From contig CAWGKW010000001.1 in the NCBI GenBank assembly GCA_963823275.1, positions 310,001-374,000 on the forward strand: DNA of 64,000 nucleotides, written 5' to 3'. Made by a program: the position numbers and the translations under genes. Under the pieces are notes generated by a model. It ran no database searches and was not told where the DNA came from. It saw nothing but the letters and a program-made list of their open reading frames with translations. The stretch comes from RHKX01 sp963823275. GTDB lineage: Bacteria > Actinomycetota > Thermoleophilia > Solirubrobacterales > 70-9. How positions within the stretch are numbered: position 1 is the stretch's first letter; each line of letters opens with the position of its first letter. Below are positions 18,444 to 27,154 of the stretch, one piece after another.

Positions 18444-19514
18444 ATGATCTTTCGAGGGAGAAAGCGCAACGAACAGGCCTCCAAAGCGGCACTCGCCGAA
18501 ACTGATCCCGGCGCGGTCGCCGTCTCTGAGCGACGCGACGAGACCCGCACGTACGCCGAGATGAAGGCGGAGATCGCAACCCTCATGGAGGCAAACCGCG
18601 AGGCCGCCGACCGCGACGCCGAGCGCCGCATCCTCGAGCTTCGCCACCTTGCCGGGATCCGGGCCCTCGCGGAGGCCGGCGACCGCCCCGAGTACGCCAC
18701 CGCGGACGTCGGGGCCCTTCCCGATGGACCGCTGCCGCCGATCTCGCCCGATGAATTGAGCCCCGGACTGCTGCGGGCGGGGATCCTTCGTGACGGAGCC
18801 GTGCTGGTCCGCGGCGCGGTGACTCCGGAGGCCTCGAAGGCCCTGGCCGACGGGATCGAGCAGGCGTTCAAGGACCGAGTGGCCGTCAACGCCGGCAACC
18901 CTCCGGCCGACTCGCTCTACGAGGAGTTCGAGCCGCAGCCGGGTTTCGCGCAGCTCACCGAGCGCAACTGGATCGAGGCCGGTGGCGGCGTCCTCGCCGC
19001 GGACTCCCCGCGACTCGCGTTCGAGATGCTCGATGCCTTCGAGCGCATCGGGCTCGACCGGGTCATCGAGGACTACCTCGGCGAGCCTGCAGCCGTCTCG
19101 GCTGAGAAGTGCACGCTGCGCAAGGCGGACCCTTCGGTCAAGGGGGCGTGGCATCAGGACGGCAACTTCATGGGCGACGTGCGCGCCCTCAACGTCTGGC
19201 TGTCGCTGTCGCGGTGCGGCGACCTCGCACCGGGGCTGGACATCGTTCCGAAGCGGATCGACTACCTGGTCGAGGCCGGCACCGACGGCGCACCGTTGTC
19301 CTACGTGATCTCGCCCGCGAAGGCGGAGGAGGCTGCCGGCGAGGCCGGGATCATCAGGCCGATCTTTGAACCCGGTGACGTCCTGCTCTTCGACGACCTC
19401 TTCCTGCACCAGACGGGCTCCGAGCCCTCGATGCCGAACCCGCGGTACGCGATCGAAAGCTGGTTCTTCGGCGCGTCCGGCTTCCCCGCCGACTACGCGC
19501 CGCTCGCGGTTTGA
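18444..19514 (+). CDS. PhyH-type Fe(II)/2-oxoglutarate dioxygenase, copy 2
   Basis: 356 residues, clearly paralogous to the protein at 13008 along its whole length. It shares the basic MIFRGRKRNE start, the helical N-terminal region (ELRHLAGIRALAE), and a catalytic domain with His237/Asp239 in AWHQDGNF, His322 in FLHQTGS and Arg334 in NPRYAIESW. GTG-free start: ATG at 18444 is preceded by GTGGGAGAAAG. The next gene starts with TTG inside this gene's stop (TTGA at 19511-19514), so dioxygenase and glycosyltransferase are translationally coupled, as in copy 1. Hydroxylation of a glycan or its lipid carrier is plausible but unproven. Confidence 0.8.
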   Translation: MIFRGRKRNEQASKAALAETDPGAVAVSERRDETRTYAEMKAEIATLMEANREAADRDAERRILELRHLAGIRALAEAGDRPEYATADVGALPDGPLPPISPDELSPGLLRAGILRDGAVLVRGAVTPEASKALADGIEQAFKDRVAVNAGNPPADSLYEEFEPQPGFAQLTERNWIEAGGGVLAADSPRLAFEMLDAFERIGLDRVIEDYLGEPAAVSAEKCTLRKADPSVKGAWHQDGNFMGDVRALNVWLSLSRCGDLAPGLDIVPKRIDYLVEAGTDGAPLSYVISPAKAEEAAGEAGIIRPIFEPGDVLLFDDLFLHQTGSEPSMPNPRYAIESWFFGASGFPADYAPLAV

Positions 19515-22269
19515 CGGACGGGACGGCGGCGGCGCCGGCCGGCGTCGAGGACGAGGACCTCCGACTCGAGATCGAGCGTCCGCTCCCGTCGACTCTCCCG
19601 GCCGGCCGTGGCGACGCCCTGTTCGTGTTCGGTAGCTGCTTTCACCGGCATGCCGAGGTCGAGGCACTCGAGGTACTCGTCGACGGAAAGCCGTGCGAGG
19701 TCACCGACTTCGGGTTGCCGCGGCTCGACCTCTTCAAGCGTCTCCATCCCGGCCTCGGCGGCGGGGACCCGCCCGTGCCTCCGACGGATCCCGATTCACC
19801 CGAGGACCATGAGGTGCGCTGCTACCGAAGCGGCTTCTGGGCGACGGTTCCGGTGCCGCCGATCGCGGCCGGAGGGGTGTTGACGCTCGCCGTCAGCGCC
19901 CGCCTCGGCGACGGCAGGACCGTGGTTCGCGAGTTCTGGCGGATCGAGGCCGGCGAGCCGGAGCTGCCGCCGCTCGCAGCGCGGAGCGGCGATCGCGAGC
20001 TGATCGCCGTCGCGATGGCCACCTACAACCCCGACATGGACCTGTTCCGCGCTCAGATCGAGTCCCTGCGGGCACAGACCGACACCGACTGGATCTGCGT
20101 CGTCAACGACGACAGGTCCCGCCCCGCCCGATTCCGCGAGATGGCCACCGAGCTCGAGGGGGATGGACGCTTCGTCCTCTCCCGATCCGACCGCCGGCTC
20201 GGCTTCTATCGGAGCTTCGAGCGGGCGCTCGAACTGGTTCCCGACGACGCGGCACTCGTTGCTCTCTGCGACCAGGACGATCGCTGGTACCCGGACAAGC
20301 TCGCAACGCTGCGCGATGAGCTGGGCGACGCAAAGCTGATCTACAGCGACCAGCGTCTCGTCGATACCGACGGCGCGGTCCTCGCCGAGACCTACTGGAC
20401 CAGCAGGCCGAACAATCACACGAACCTGCTCTCGCTGCTGATCGCGAACACGATCACGGGCGCCGCATCGCTCATGCGTCGCGAGGTCGTCGAGCGGGCG
20501 TTGCCCTTCCCGGAGGTTCCCGGCGAGCAGTACCACGATCATTGGCTGGGGCTGGTCGCGATGACGCTCGGCGACGTCGCCTACGTCGAACGGCCGCTCT
20601 ACGACTACGTCCAGCATGGGGGCGCCGCACTTGGACATGCCGCCGCCAATGCCGGGGTCGCGAGTGCCGGCGGGCTGGCGGCGAGGTTGCGCCTCTCCTA
20701 CTGGCGCGCCCGGTTCGCCAATGCGCACGCGGCATATTTCCGCGGGTACGTCCGGCTCGAGGTCCTTGCCCAGGTCCTCGTGGCTCGCTGCACCGATGCC
20801 GCCCGGTCGAAGCGCGTCGTGCTGAAGCGCTTCGCCAACGCCGACCGCTCCCCGCTCGGCGTTCCGTGGCTGCGGCTGCGGGCGATGCGCAGCCTGGCCG
20901 GCCACGGCGAGACCCTGGGGGTCGAGAAGATGCTCGCCGAGAGCCTGCTTTGGCGCCACCTCATGCGGTACCACAGCCGCGAATGGTCGCGCCCGATCGG
21001 ATCACCCTTCGATGCCAGCATGCCCCCATCGCCCGGGGACACGATCGTCGAGGCGCACCCCGACCCCGAGACCGAGCACATCGAGCGCCTGCTCGCACCG
21101 CTCGACCTCGCGGTATCGGACCGGGAGCCGCAGCGGGTCAATCTGCTGATCCCGACGATCGATCTCCAGCACCTGTTCGGCGGCTACATCGCAAAGTTCA
21201 ACCTCGCCCGCAAGCTCGCCGAGGCCGGCCATCGGGTCCGGATCGTGACCGTCGACCCGACGCCGCCGCTGCCCGCCGACTGGCGCGACCAAGTCGAGGC
21301 CTACAGCGGGCTGTCCGGTGCTCTCTCGCAGGTCGAGGTCGCCTTCGCGCGGGATCAGGGAGCGCCGCTCGCGGTGAGCCCCGACGACCGGTTCGTCGCG
21401 ACCACCTGGTGGACCGCCTACCACGCTCGCAACGCCCTCGCGGCAGACCGACGGAGAGCGCTTCCTCTACCTGATCCAGGAGTACGAGCCGTTCACCTTC
21501 GTGATGGGCTCGTGGGCCGCGATCGCGATGGAGACGTACTCGTTCCCGCACGTCGCGCTGTTCTCGACCGAGTTCCTTCGTACGCTTCTTCGCCAACCAC
21601 GGATACGGCGTCTTCGCCGCGGGCGCTGAAGCGGGCCAGCGCGCATTCGGTGGCCTTCCGGAATGCGATCACGCCGGTCACGCCGCCACCTGCGGCGACC
21701 CTGGCCGACCGCGAGACTCGTCGGCTTGCTCTTCTACGCTCGCTCCGAGCCTCACGCGAAGCGCAACATGTTCGAGCTCGGGTTGATCGCGATCTCGCCG
21801 CCGTCGAGCAGGGCCTGTTCGGCGACCGGATTGGGAGTTCTTCGGGATCGGGTCGGTTTCCGGTCGCAGCAGCGTCGAACTGGCCGGCGGCACTCACCTG
21901 GAGATCCTCTCCCGGCGCAACCAGGCTGCATACGGTGAGATGCTTAGCGCCCATGACGTCGGTCTGTCTCTGATGTTCACCCCGCACCCCAGCCTGGTCC
22001 CGATCGAGATGGCGTCGGCGGGCATGCTCACGGTCACAAACACCTACGACAGCAAGACCGCCGCCAAGCTGAGCATGATCTCTCCGAATCTGATCGCGGC
22101 CGAGCCGAGTATCGAAGGCGTCACCGCCGCGCTTGGCGAGGCTGTCGGCAGGGTCGATGACCACGAGGCACGTGTCGCAGGGGCCGACGTGGACTGGAGT
22201 GACGACTGGGAGGACTCCTTCAGCGAGGCGGTCATGGAGGAAATCAACGCCCTGCTGGGCAGATGCTGA
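19511..22269 (+). CDS. Bifunctional glycosyltransferase (GT2 plus WsaF/GT4-like), frameshifts 21440-21900
   Basis: About 920 codons. Residues ~1-150 form a beta-rich N-terminal domain. Residues ~160-400 are a GT2 domain (IAVAMATYNPDMDLFRAQI, VALCDQDDRWYPDKLATL, with a DDRW catalytic segment, then a dispersed HDHW). From about residue 540 a GT4/WsaF-like domain starts (LFGGYIAKFNLARKLAEAG). The frame breaks near 21440 and several more times to about 21900, but pieces follow in order: ERFLYLIQEYEPFTFVMGSW, VALFSTEFLR, RRLLFYARSEPHAKRNMFEL, then HLEILSRRNQAAYGEMLSAH and VGLSLMFTPHPSLVPIEMA to 22269. Two active sites would add two sugars in one protein. The start TTG overlaps the PhyH stop. Confidence 0.7.
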
Positions 22270-22273
22270 GCCG

Positions 22274-23584
22274 ATGAGCGCCGTCGAGGACAAAACCGTG
22301 ACTCAGGCCGGGCGGCAGCGCGGCCCGCGTGACCTGAGTCAGGCGCCGGTGGCACTCGAGGTTCGTGGCGTGGAGAAGGTCTTCCGGATCCCGGAGCACA
22401 GGATCGACACGTTCAAGGAGCGGGCGGTTCATCCGCTCTCGAGGATGAATTACCGAGAGCTACACGCTCTCAAAGACGTTTCCTTCGACGTCCACAAGGG
22501 TGAGTTCCTCGGCATCGTCGGTCGCAACGGATCGGGCAAGAGCACGCTGCTGAAGATCCTGGCCAGCATCTATCGCGCCGACGCCGGCACGATCAGGATG
22601 GCCGGTCGGCTTGCACCCTTCATCGAGCTCGGGGTCGGCTTCAACCCGGATCTGAGCGGTCACGAGAACGTCATTCTCAACGCCGTGATGATGGGCCTGA
22701 CGCCACGGGAGGCGCGACGCCAGGTCGATGCGGTGTTCGATTTCGCCGAGCTCGACGAGTTTCGCGAGCTGAAACTGAAGAACTACTCATCGGGGATGTC
22801 GGTGAGGCTCGCCTTCTCGGTGATGCTCCAAGCGGACGCCGACATCCTCCTGATCGATGAGGTTCTGGCGGTCGGTGACGCCGCCTTCCAGCAGAAATGT
22901 GCCGATGTCTTCTACGACATGCGCGACACAGGGAAGACCGTCGTACTGGTCACCCACGACATGATGAGCGTGCAGGCCTACTGCGATCGGGCGATGCTTC
23001 TCCACGATGGCGAACTGATTCGGGTCGGTGACACCGAAGAGGTGGGCAAGCACTACATCCGGCTCAATTTCGCCGGAAACAGCGGCTCCACGGCGGCCGA
23101 TATCTCGGCGGGTTCGGCGGCGGTCCCCGACATGAACGCCAAGCTCATCGCCGCCGGCCTCGAGGACGAGAACGGCAACGAGGTGACCAACGTGGAGGAG
23201 GGGGACCCGATCCGCATCAAGGCCAGGATCGAAGCCAGGGCGGAACTCAACAAGCCGGTCTTCGCGCTTCATTGCACCGACGCCCACGGCGTCCATGTGT
23301 TCAGCCTCCACAGGATGATCGAGCCCGATGTACCGAACTCCGAGGTGCTCGGCGTCGGCCAGGTCGTCGAGGTCTCCGCGGTCATCGAAAACATCCTCAC
23401 GCCCGGCCGTTACTTCCTCCAGTGCTGGGTCACCAGCGCGCGCGACTCCGAGGGGGTGGCCGTCGGGGTCATCGAGCTGCTCGATTTCGTCGTCTTCGGG
23501 ACCAGTCGCGAGTTGGGCGTCGTCTACGTGGACGCCGACGTCTCGGTTCTGCCCATCGATGAACACGGGGCGGACGCACCATGA
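22274..23584 (+). CDS. Wzt-type ABC transporter ATP-binding protein for polysaccharide export
   Basis: 436 residues. The nucleotide-binding domain (~residues 25-265) has Walker A GRNGSGKST near residue 83, signature YSSGMSVRLAF and Walker B DILLIDEVLAVGD. A switch His is in VLVTHDMMSVQA. Residues ~290-430 form a beta-sandwich like the C-terminal Wzt domain that binds the non-reducing end of O-polysaccharide (ENGNEVTNVEEGDPIRIKAR, HVFSLHRMIEPD). That extra domain suggests recognition of a specifically capped chain. The start at 22274 is 4 nt after the glycosyltransferase stop. The stop overlaps the permease start (ATGA at 23581), so the pair is co-translated. Confidence 0.9.
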   Translation: MSAVEDKTVTQAGRQRGPRDLSQAPVALEVRGVEKVFRIPEHRIDTFKERAVHPLSRMNYRELHALKDVSFDVHKGEFLGIVGRNGSGKSTLLKILASIYRADAGTIRMAGRLAPFIELGVGFNPDLSGHENVILNAVMMGLTPREARRQVDAVFDFAELDEFRELKLKNYSSGMSVRLAFSVMLQADADILLIDEVLAVGDAAFQQKCADVFYDMRDTGKTVVLVTHDMMSVQAYCDRAMLLHDGELIRVGDTEEVGKHYIRLNFAGNSGSTAADISAGSAAVPDMNAKLIAAGLEDENGNEVTNVEEGDPIRIKARIEARAELNKPVFALHCTDAHGVHVFSLHRMIEPDVPNSEVLGVGQVVEVSAVIENILTPGRYFLQCWVTSARDSEGVAVGVIELLDFVVFGTSRELGVVYVDADVSVLPIDEHGADAP

Positions 23585-24423
23585 GCGACGATGCCCTGAC
23601 CCCGGTTCGCGGGCCGAGCGCTCTTGCCGGAGGCTGGCGCCGGTTCTTCGACCTGCTCTATTTGATGGCCGTCTCCGATTTCAAGAAGGCATATTTCGAG
23701 ACGGTCCTGGGATATGCATGGTCGCTGCTTCGGCCGCTGTTGCTGTTCGGGGTCCTTCTCGTCGTCTTCACCAAGATCTTCCGCGTTGGTTCGGAGGACG
23801 TCGAGAACTACCCGGTGTTCCTGCTGCTGAACATCGTCCTGTTCTCGTTCTTCCAGGAGGCGACGATGATCGCCACGACTTCGGTGGTGGGCCGGGAGGG
23901 CATAGTCCGCAAGACGCAGTTCCCGCGCCTGGTGATCCCGTTGGCGATCGTGCTCACGTCCCTGTTCAACCTGGGAATGAACATGATCGCGGTGGTCGTG
24001 TTTGCCCTCGCATTCGGCGTCGACCCGACGTGGACCTGGATGCTGATGTCGGTCATCGTGTTGCTGCTCGTGGTGCTGACGAGCGCGACCTCGACCTACC
24101 TCTCGGCGTTGTACGTGCGACGTCGCGACGTCGCGATCATCTGGACCGTTGTCGCGACGGCGCTCTTCTACGGAAGCGCCGTCCTCTATCCCGTCAGCAT
24201 CGTGCCTGCCGGGCTCCTACGCGATCTCCTCTTCTTCAATCCCCTGGTGCCGCTCTTCGTGCAGGCCAACAAGTGGTTCATCGACCCGGGCGCCCAGAGC
24301 GCCGTCGATGCCGCCGGCGGGTTGGTTCATCTGATCCCGGCGATGCTGATCTTCGTGGCCGTGTGCGTGGGCGCGATCTGGTTCTTCAATCGGGAGGCCC
24401 CGCGCGTCGCCGAGGAGCTGTAG
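23581..24423 (+). CDS. Wzm-type ABC-2 permease for polysaccharide export
   Basis: 280 residues with six predicted membrane helices, the usual length for Wzm/TagG-type permeases. The cytoplasmic N-terminus DLLYLMAVSDFKKAYFET and the following GYAWSLLRPLLLFGVLLVVF are typical of the ABC2_membrane family, as is the amphipathic segment VGREGIVRKTQFPRLVIPL before helix 3. It forms the channel energised by the preceding ATPase and flips undecaprenyl-linked polysaccharide across the membrane. The ATGA overlap with the ATPase gene indicates stoichiometric translation. It is the last gene of this plus-strand block, meeting the convergent sulfotransferase 26 bp later. Confidence 0.9.
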   Translation: MSDDALTPVRGPSALAGGWRRFFDLLYLMAVSDFKKAYFETVLGYAWSLLRPLLLFGVLLVVFTKIFRVGSEDVENYPVFLLLNIVLFSFFQEATMIATTSVVGREGIVRKTQFPRLVIPLAIVLTSLFNLGMNMIAVVVFALAFGVDPTWTWMLMSVIVLLLVVLTSATSTYLSALYVRRRDVAIIWTVVATALFYGSAVLYPVSIVPAGLLRDLLFFNPLVPLFVQANKWFIDPGAQSAVDAAGGLVHLIPAMLIFVAVCVGAIWFFNREAPRVAEEL

Positions 24424-24449
24424 GCGATCAGAGCACGCGTCGGCCCGGT

Positions 24450-25455
24450 TCAGTCGGTGGAGTAGCCGAGCGTGCCGAGCCGCCGACCCGCGATCCCCTC
24501 GACGGCGTCCGATTCATCGGAGCTGAGCCGCCTGCGCCACGAGCCCGGCTCGGTTCCGAGGTCCGGCTCCGCCGGCCGGTGGCTGATCGGCGGGTTGGGA
24601 CCGATGGAGCTCCCAGCCACGGCCTCCTCGATCCCTGCCGTGTCGCGTTCTAGGCCCATCCAGCCGTAGATACGGCCGAGCTCGCCCACGGGGTCCTCCA
24701 GTAGGTCCTCGAGGCGCAGGCTCAGGGCCAGTTTCGGGTCATGGGCGTCAAGTGCCGCGGCGCAGACGTCGACGTACATGGCCCAGAGCATGGCCGTGCG
24801 GGTCGCGAGGCTGAGACGATCCACGGCGCCGCCATCCGCCTCGTCGTCCTCGGCGAAGGCGTCGGGCTGATCGAGCAGGGAGACCACCATGTCTCGGGGG
24901 TCACGCACGAGCATCAGGGCCCGCGAGCGGGGAAGAAGGCCCATCACCCGATCCGCGCCGTGGCTTGTGAAGGCTTCCTTGATCACGATCGGTGATGCTG
25001 CTCCGAGGTCCCGAACGTGCGCGAGCGCCCGCTCCTCGGCGCCCTCGATCCGCCCGAGCACGAGGTCCCGCAGCTGCGGGCGCCAGGCGTCCTGCCGCTC
25101 GCTCGCGAGCAGGTAGCTGGGCCGACCCTCGTTGAGGTTCAGCAGGGTTCCCGGAATCCATCTCCCGTGCACCTCGACGGGCTCGCCCGGCCACGGTGCG
25201 AAGTGGCCGGCGAAGCCGAGCTCGTCGATCGGGAAATACGTCGGGTGCCACGGTGGCGCGGGCGGGGGGCGGCCGGAAGCCGAGAGCGGCATGCATGTCG
25301 GGACGCAGGGGATAGGCGAGCAGCTCGAGCAACAGGGCGGATCCGGAGCGGGGGGTGCTCCAGAGCCAGGTCAGCCGTCGCTCCAGCGCCTCGTCGGCCG
25401 GGACGGGCGCCGGATCGTCCTCCCCCCGCCGGCGCCCCCACCCGCGCGTCGTCAT
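24450..25455 (-). CDS. Sulfotransferase family protein, one frameshift at a G6 run
   Basis: The N-terminal frame (ATG 25455) reads RLTWLWSTPRSGSALLLELL, the 5'-phosphosulfate-binding P-loop of PAPS-dependent sulfotransferases. The frame then breaks at 25264-25269, a run of six G, and resumes as PPWHPTYFPIDELGFAGHF. The 3'-phosphate-binding segment ALMLVRDPRDMVVSLLDQP follows near residue 165. The locus length is 3n+1, consistent with one extra base in the run. About 335 residues in total. It should transfer sulfate from PAPS to a hydroxyl of a glycan or small acceptor. ATGA overlap with the upstream methyltransferase shows coupling. Confidence 0.75.
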
Positions 25456-26498
25456 CGGGGCTGACGCTTCCTCAGGGTGACGGCCACCTGGTAGATGTCC
25501 TCGGTCGAGACCCTGACGTCCAGCAGCTCGAACTGCTCGCCCCAGCGCTCGCGTACGTAGGGAAGGCTGATCACGGCCTCCCCATAGGTCATCTCACCGC
25601 CGTCGTACTGAGGGTGGCCGCCCTCGACCGGGTGGGGGACGAAGACATAGCGGGGTACCTTCATCGCCTCGACCGGGTCGCCGAGCTCGGCGAGGGCGTC
25701 GTGCATCTTCGGGTCGAGAACCAGGTAGCCGGGAGGTCGGATCGTGAGGATCAGCAGACCGCCGGGGTTGAGCGCCGCGTGCAGGGTGTCGAGGCAGGTC
25801 TGCGCGGCGGTCTCGGAGATATGGGTGAAGACCGAGAACGAGTACGCCAGGTCGATCCTGTCGAAGGGAAGCGATTCGGGCAGGAAATCGGTCCGCGCCA
25901 GCTCGGCGGGGACCCGGCTGCTGCGGCAGATCTCGAGAATCTCCTCGGTCGGGTCGACGCCCATCAGGTTTCCCGGCTCGACGTCGCGGGCGAAGAAGCG
26001 GGTCAGCCGGCCCCAGCCGAGCCCGAAGTCGAGCACGCGGGAATCTCTCAGGGTGGTCTCCGAGTGGGCTTCGACCATCGCCTTCGCATGCCGGTAGAAG
26101 GCCTTCGATTGCCCGAGCAGGGTGAGGCCCGCGGCGCCGTTCCAGTTGACCTGAAGTCCCGGGTCGGGCAGGTCGGGCAGCAGCGCGAGGATGTTGGGAT
26201 AGCTGGAGTACTGGCGTGAGAGCAGCAACGCCCAGAGGTCGTCGTCGAGATCGCGGAAGTTCGCGTATCCCTCGCGTCCGGCGCCGGCGCAGGCGGCTTC
26301 GATCTCATCCAGTTGCTCGCCGTAGAGGCTCGTGAGCCAGCCGTCGACGTTGAGCCCCGGGGCGGCGAATTCGTTGCCTTTCGTCTGGGGCTCCTCCACG
26401 CGGATCGCCGCTGCGATGCGCCTGCCGGGGGACGTCTGGGCGGCACGGCGAGCGAGGGAGACCAGGCGGGTCTTCGGGGAGCTGGCGGAGGCCTTCAT
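25452..26498 (-). CDS. Class I SAM-dependent methyltransferase
   Basis: 348 residues from ATG at 26498 (MKASASSPKTRLVSL); a longer frame to 26633 exists but has a composition unlike the protein. An N-terminal ~170-residue region precedes the catalytic core: RVLDFGLGWGRLTRFFA (motif I), GVDPTEEILEICRSS (strand 2 acid), DLAYSFSVFTHISE (motif IV region) and LNPGGLLILTIRPPGY. The C-terminus holds several aromatic residues for substrate recognition. The stop overlaps the start of the sulfotransferase by four bases, so methylation and sulfation of the same product is a reasonable inference. Confidence 0.8.
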   Translation of the reverse strand: MKASASSPKTRLVSLARRAAQTSPGRRIAAAIRVEEPQTKGNEFAAPGLNVDGWLTSLYGEQLDEIEAACAGAGREGYANFRDLDDDLWALLLSRQYSSYPNILALLPDLPDPGLQVNWNGAAGLTLLGQSKAFYRHAKAMVEAHSETTLRDSRVLDFGLGWGRLTRFFARDVEPGNLMGVDPTEEILEICRSSRVPAELARTDFLPESLPFDRIDLAYSFSVFTHISETAAQTCLDTLHAALNPGGLLILTIRPPGYLVLDPKMHDALAELGDPVEAMKVPRYVFVPHPVEGGHPQYDGGEMTYGEAVISLPYVRERWGEQFELLDVRVSTEDIYQVAVTLRKRQPR

Positions 26499-26541
26499 CG
26501 GCTGAGGGAGGATAGATGGACGTGGCGGGCCCGGGTGGCGG

Positions 26542-27138
26542 TCACGCAAGGGCGAGCTCGTGGATCTCGCCGTAGGCGACCCGCTCCGCCTCCGCCCAGT
26601 CGGGATTGCGCTCGTACATCCTGCGGACCTCATCCGCGCTGAAGGTGCTGGCGACGTTGTGGTCGTAGGGCTTGCCGACGAACGGCACGGAGTCGACCGC
26701 CTCGCGGGCGACGCGCGGCGGCGTCCCGATCTCGAGCAGGAGTTCCGCGACGTCGTCGTCCAGGCTCTCCGCCCGCAGCCAGCGGTCGACCGCGAACCGC
26801 GGACCGTCGGTCATCCAGCGCAGCACATCGTCGGGCTCGCTGCTCTCGACCATCTCGTCGACCGAGGGCATCGGCAGGGGCTCGAACTCGGGCCAGACTC
26901 CGGAGACGGCCTTGTGGTGGGCGGTGCTGAGCATCCAGGAGGGGAGGCGACGGATGTTCATCGCCCGGAGCTTGCCCTCGATCGCCTCCTCGTGAACCCA
27001 GAAGCCATCGTGTTTGTCGTTGGAGTCGATCGGTGCCTGGAACAGGACGAGATCGGGAACGGCGGTGAACATCTCCTGGGTCGCGGTCCCGGCCGCCTTC
27101 GGCAGGTGGGCCCAGGCGAACCGCTCCGCGATCACCAC
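26542..27138 (-). CDS. Sulfotransferase-like protein (Sulfotransfer_2-type)
   Basis: 198 residues from a GTG at 27138. The opening RFAWAHLPKAAGTATQEMF has the position and shape of the PAPS P-loop in carbohydrate sulfotransferases (KxGGTS-like, here KAAGTA). A later segment VDSVPFVGKPYDHNVAST and a C-terminal helix pair follow. A typical 3'-phosphate-binding RDP motif is not obvious, so activity is less certain than for the other sulfotransferase genes here. It starts 16 bp after the acyl-CoA mutase stop and lies 43 bp before the methyltransferase start region, which suggests one minus-strand transcript. Confidence 0.6.
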   Translation of the reverse strand: MVIAERFAWAHLPKAAGTATQEMFTAVPDLVLFQAPIDSNDKHDGFWVHEEAIEGKLRAMNIRRLPSWMLSTAHHKAVSGVWPEFEPLPMPSVDEMVESSEPDDVLRWMTDGPRFAVDRWLRAESLDDDVAELLLEIGTPPRVAREAVDSVPFVGKPYDHNVASTFSADEVRRMYERNPDWAEAERVAYGEIHELALA

Positions 27139-27154
27139 GGCTTCGGATCGGTGC

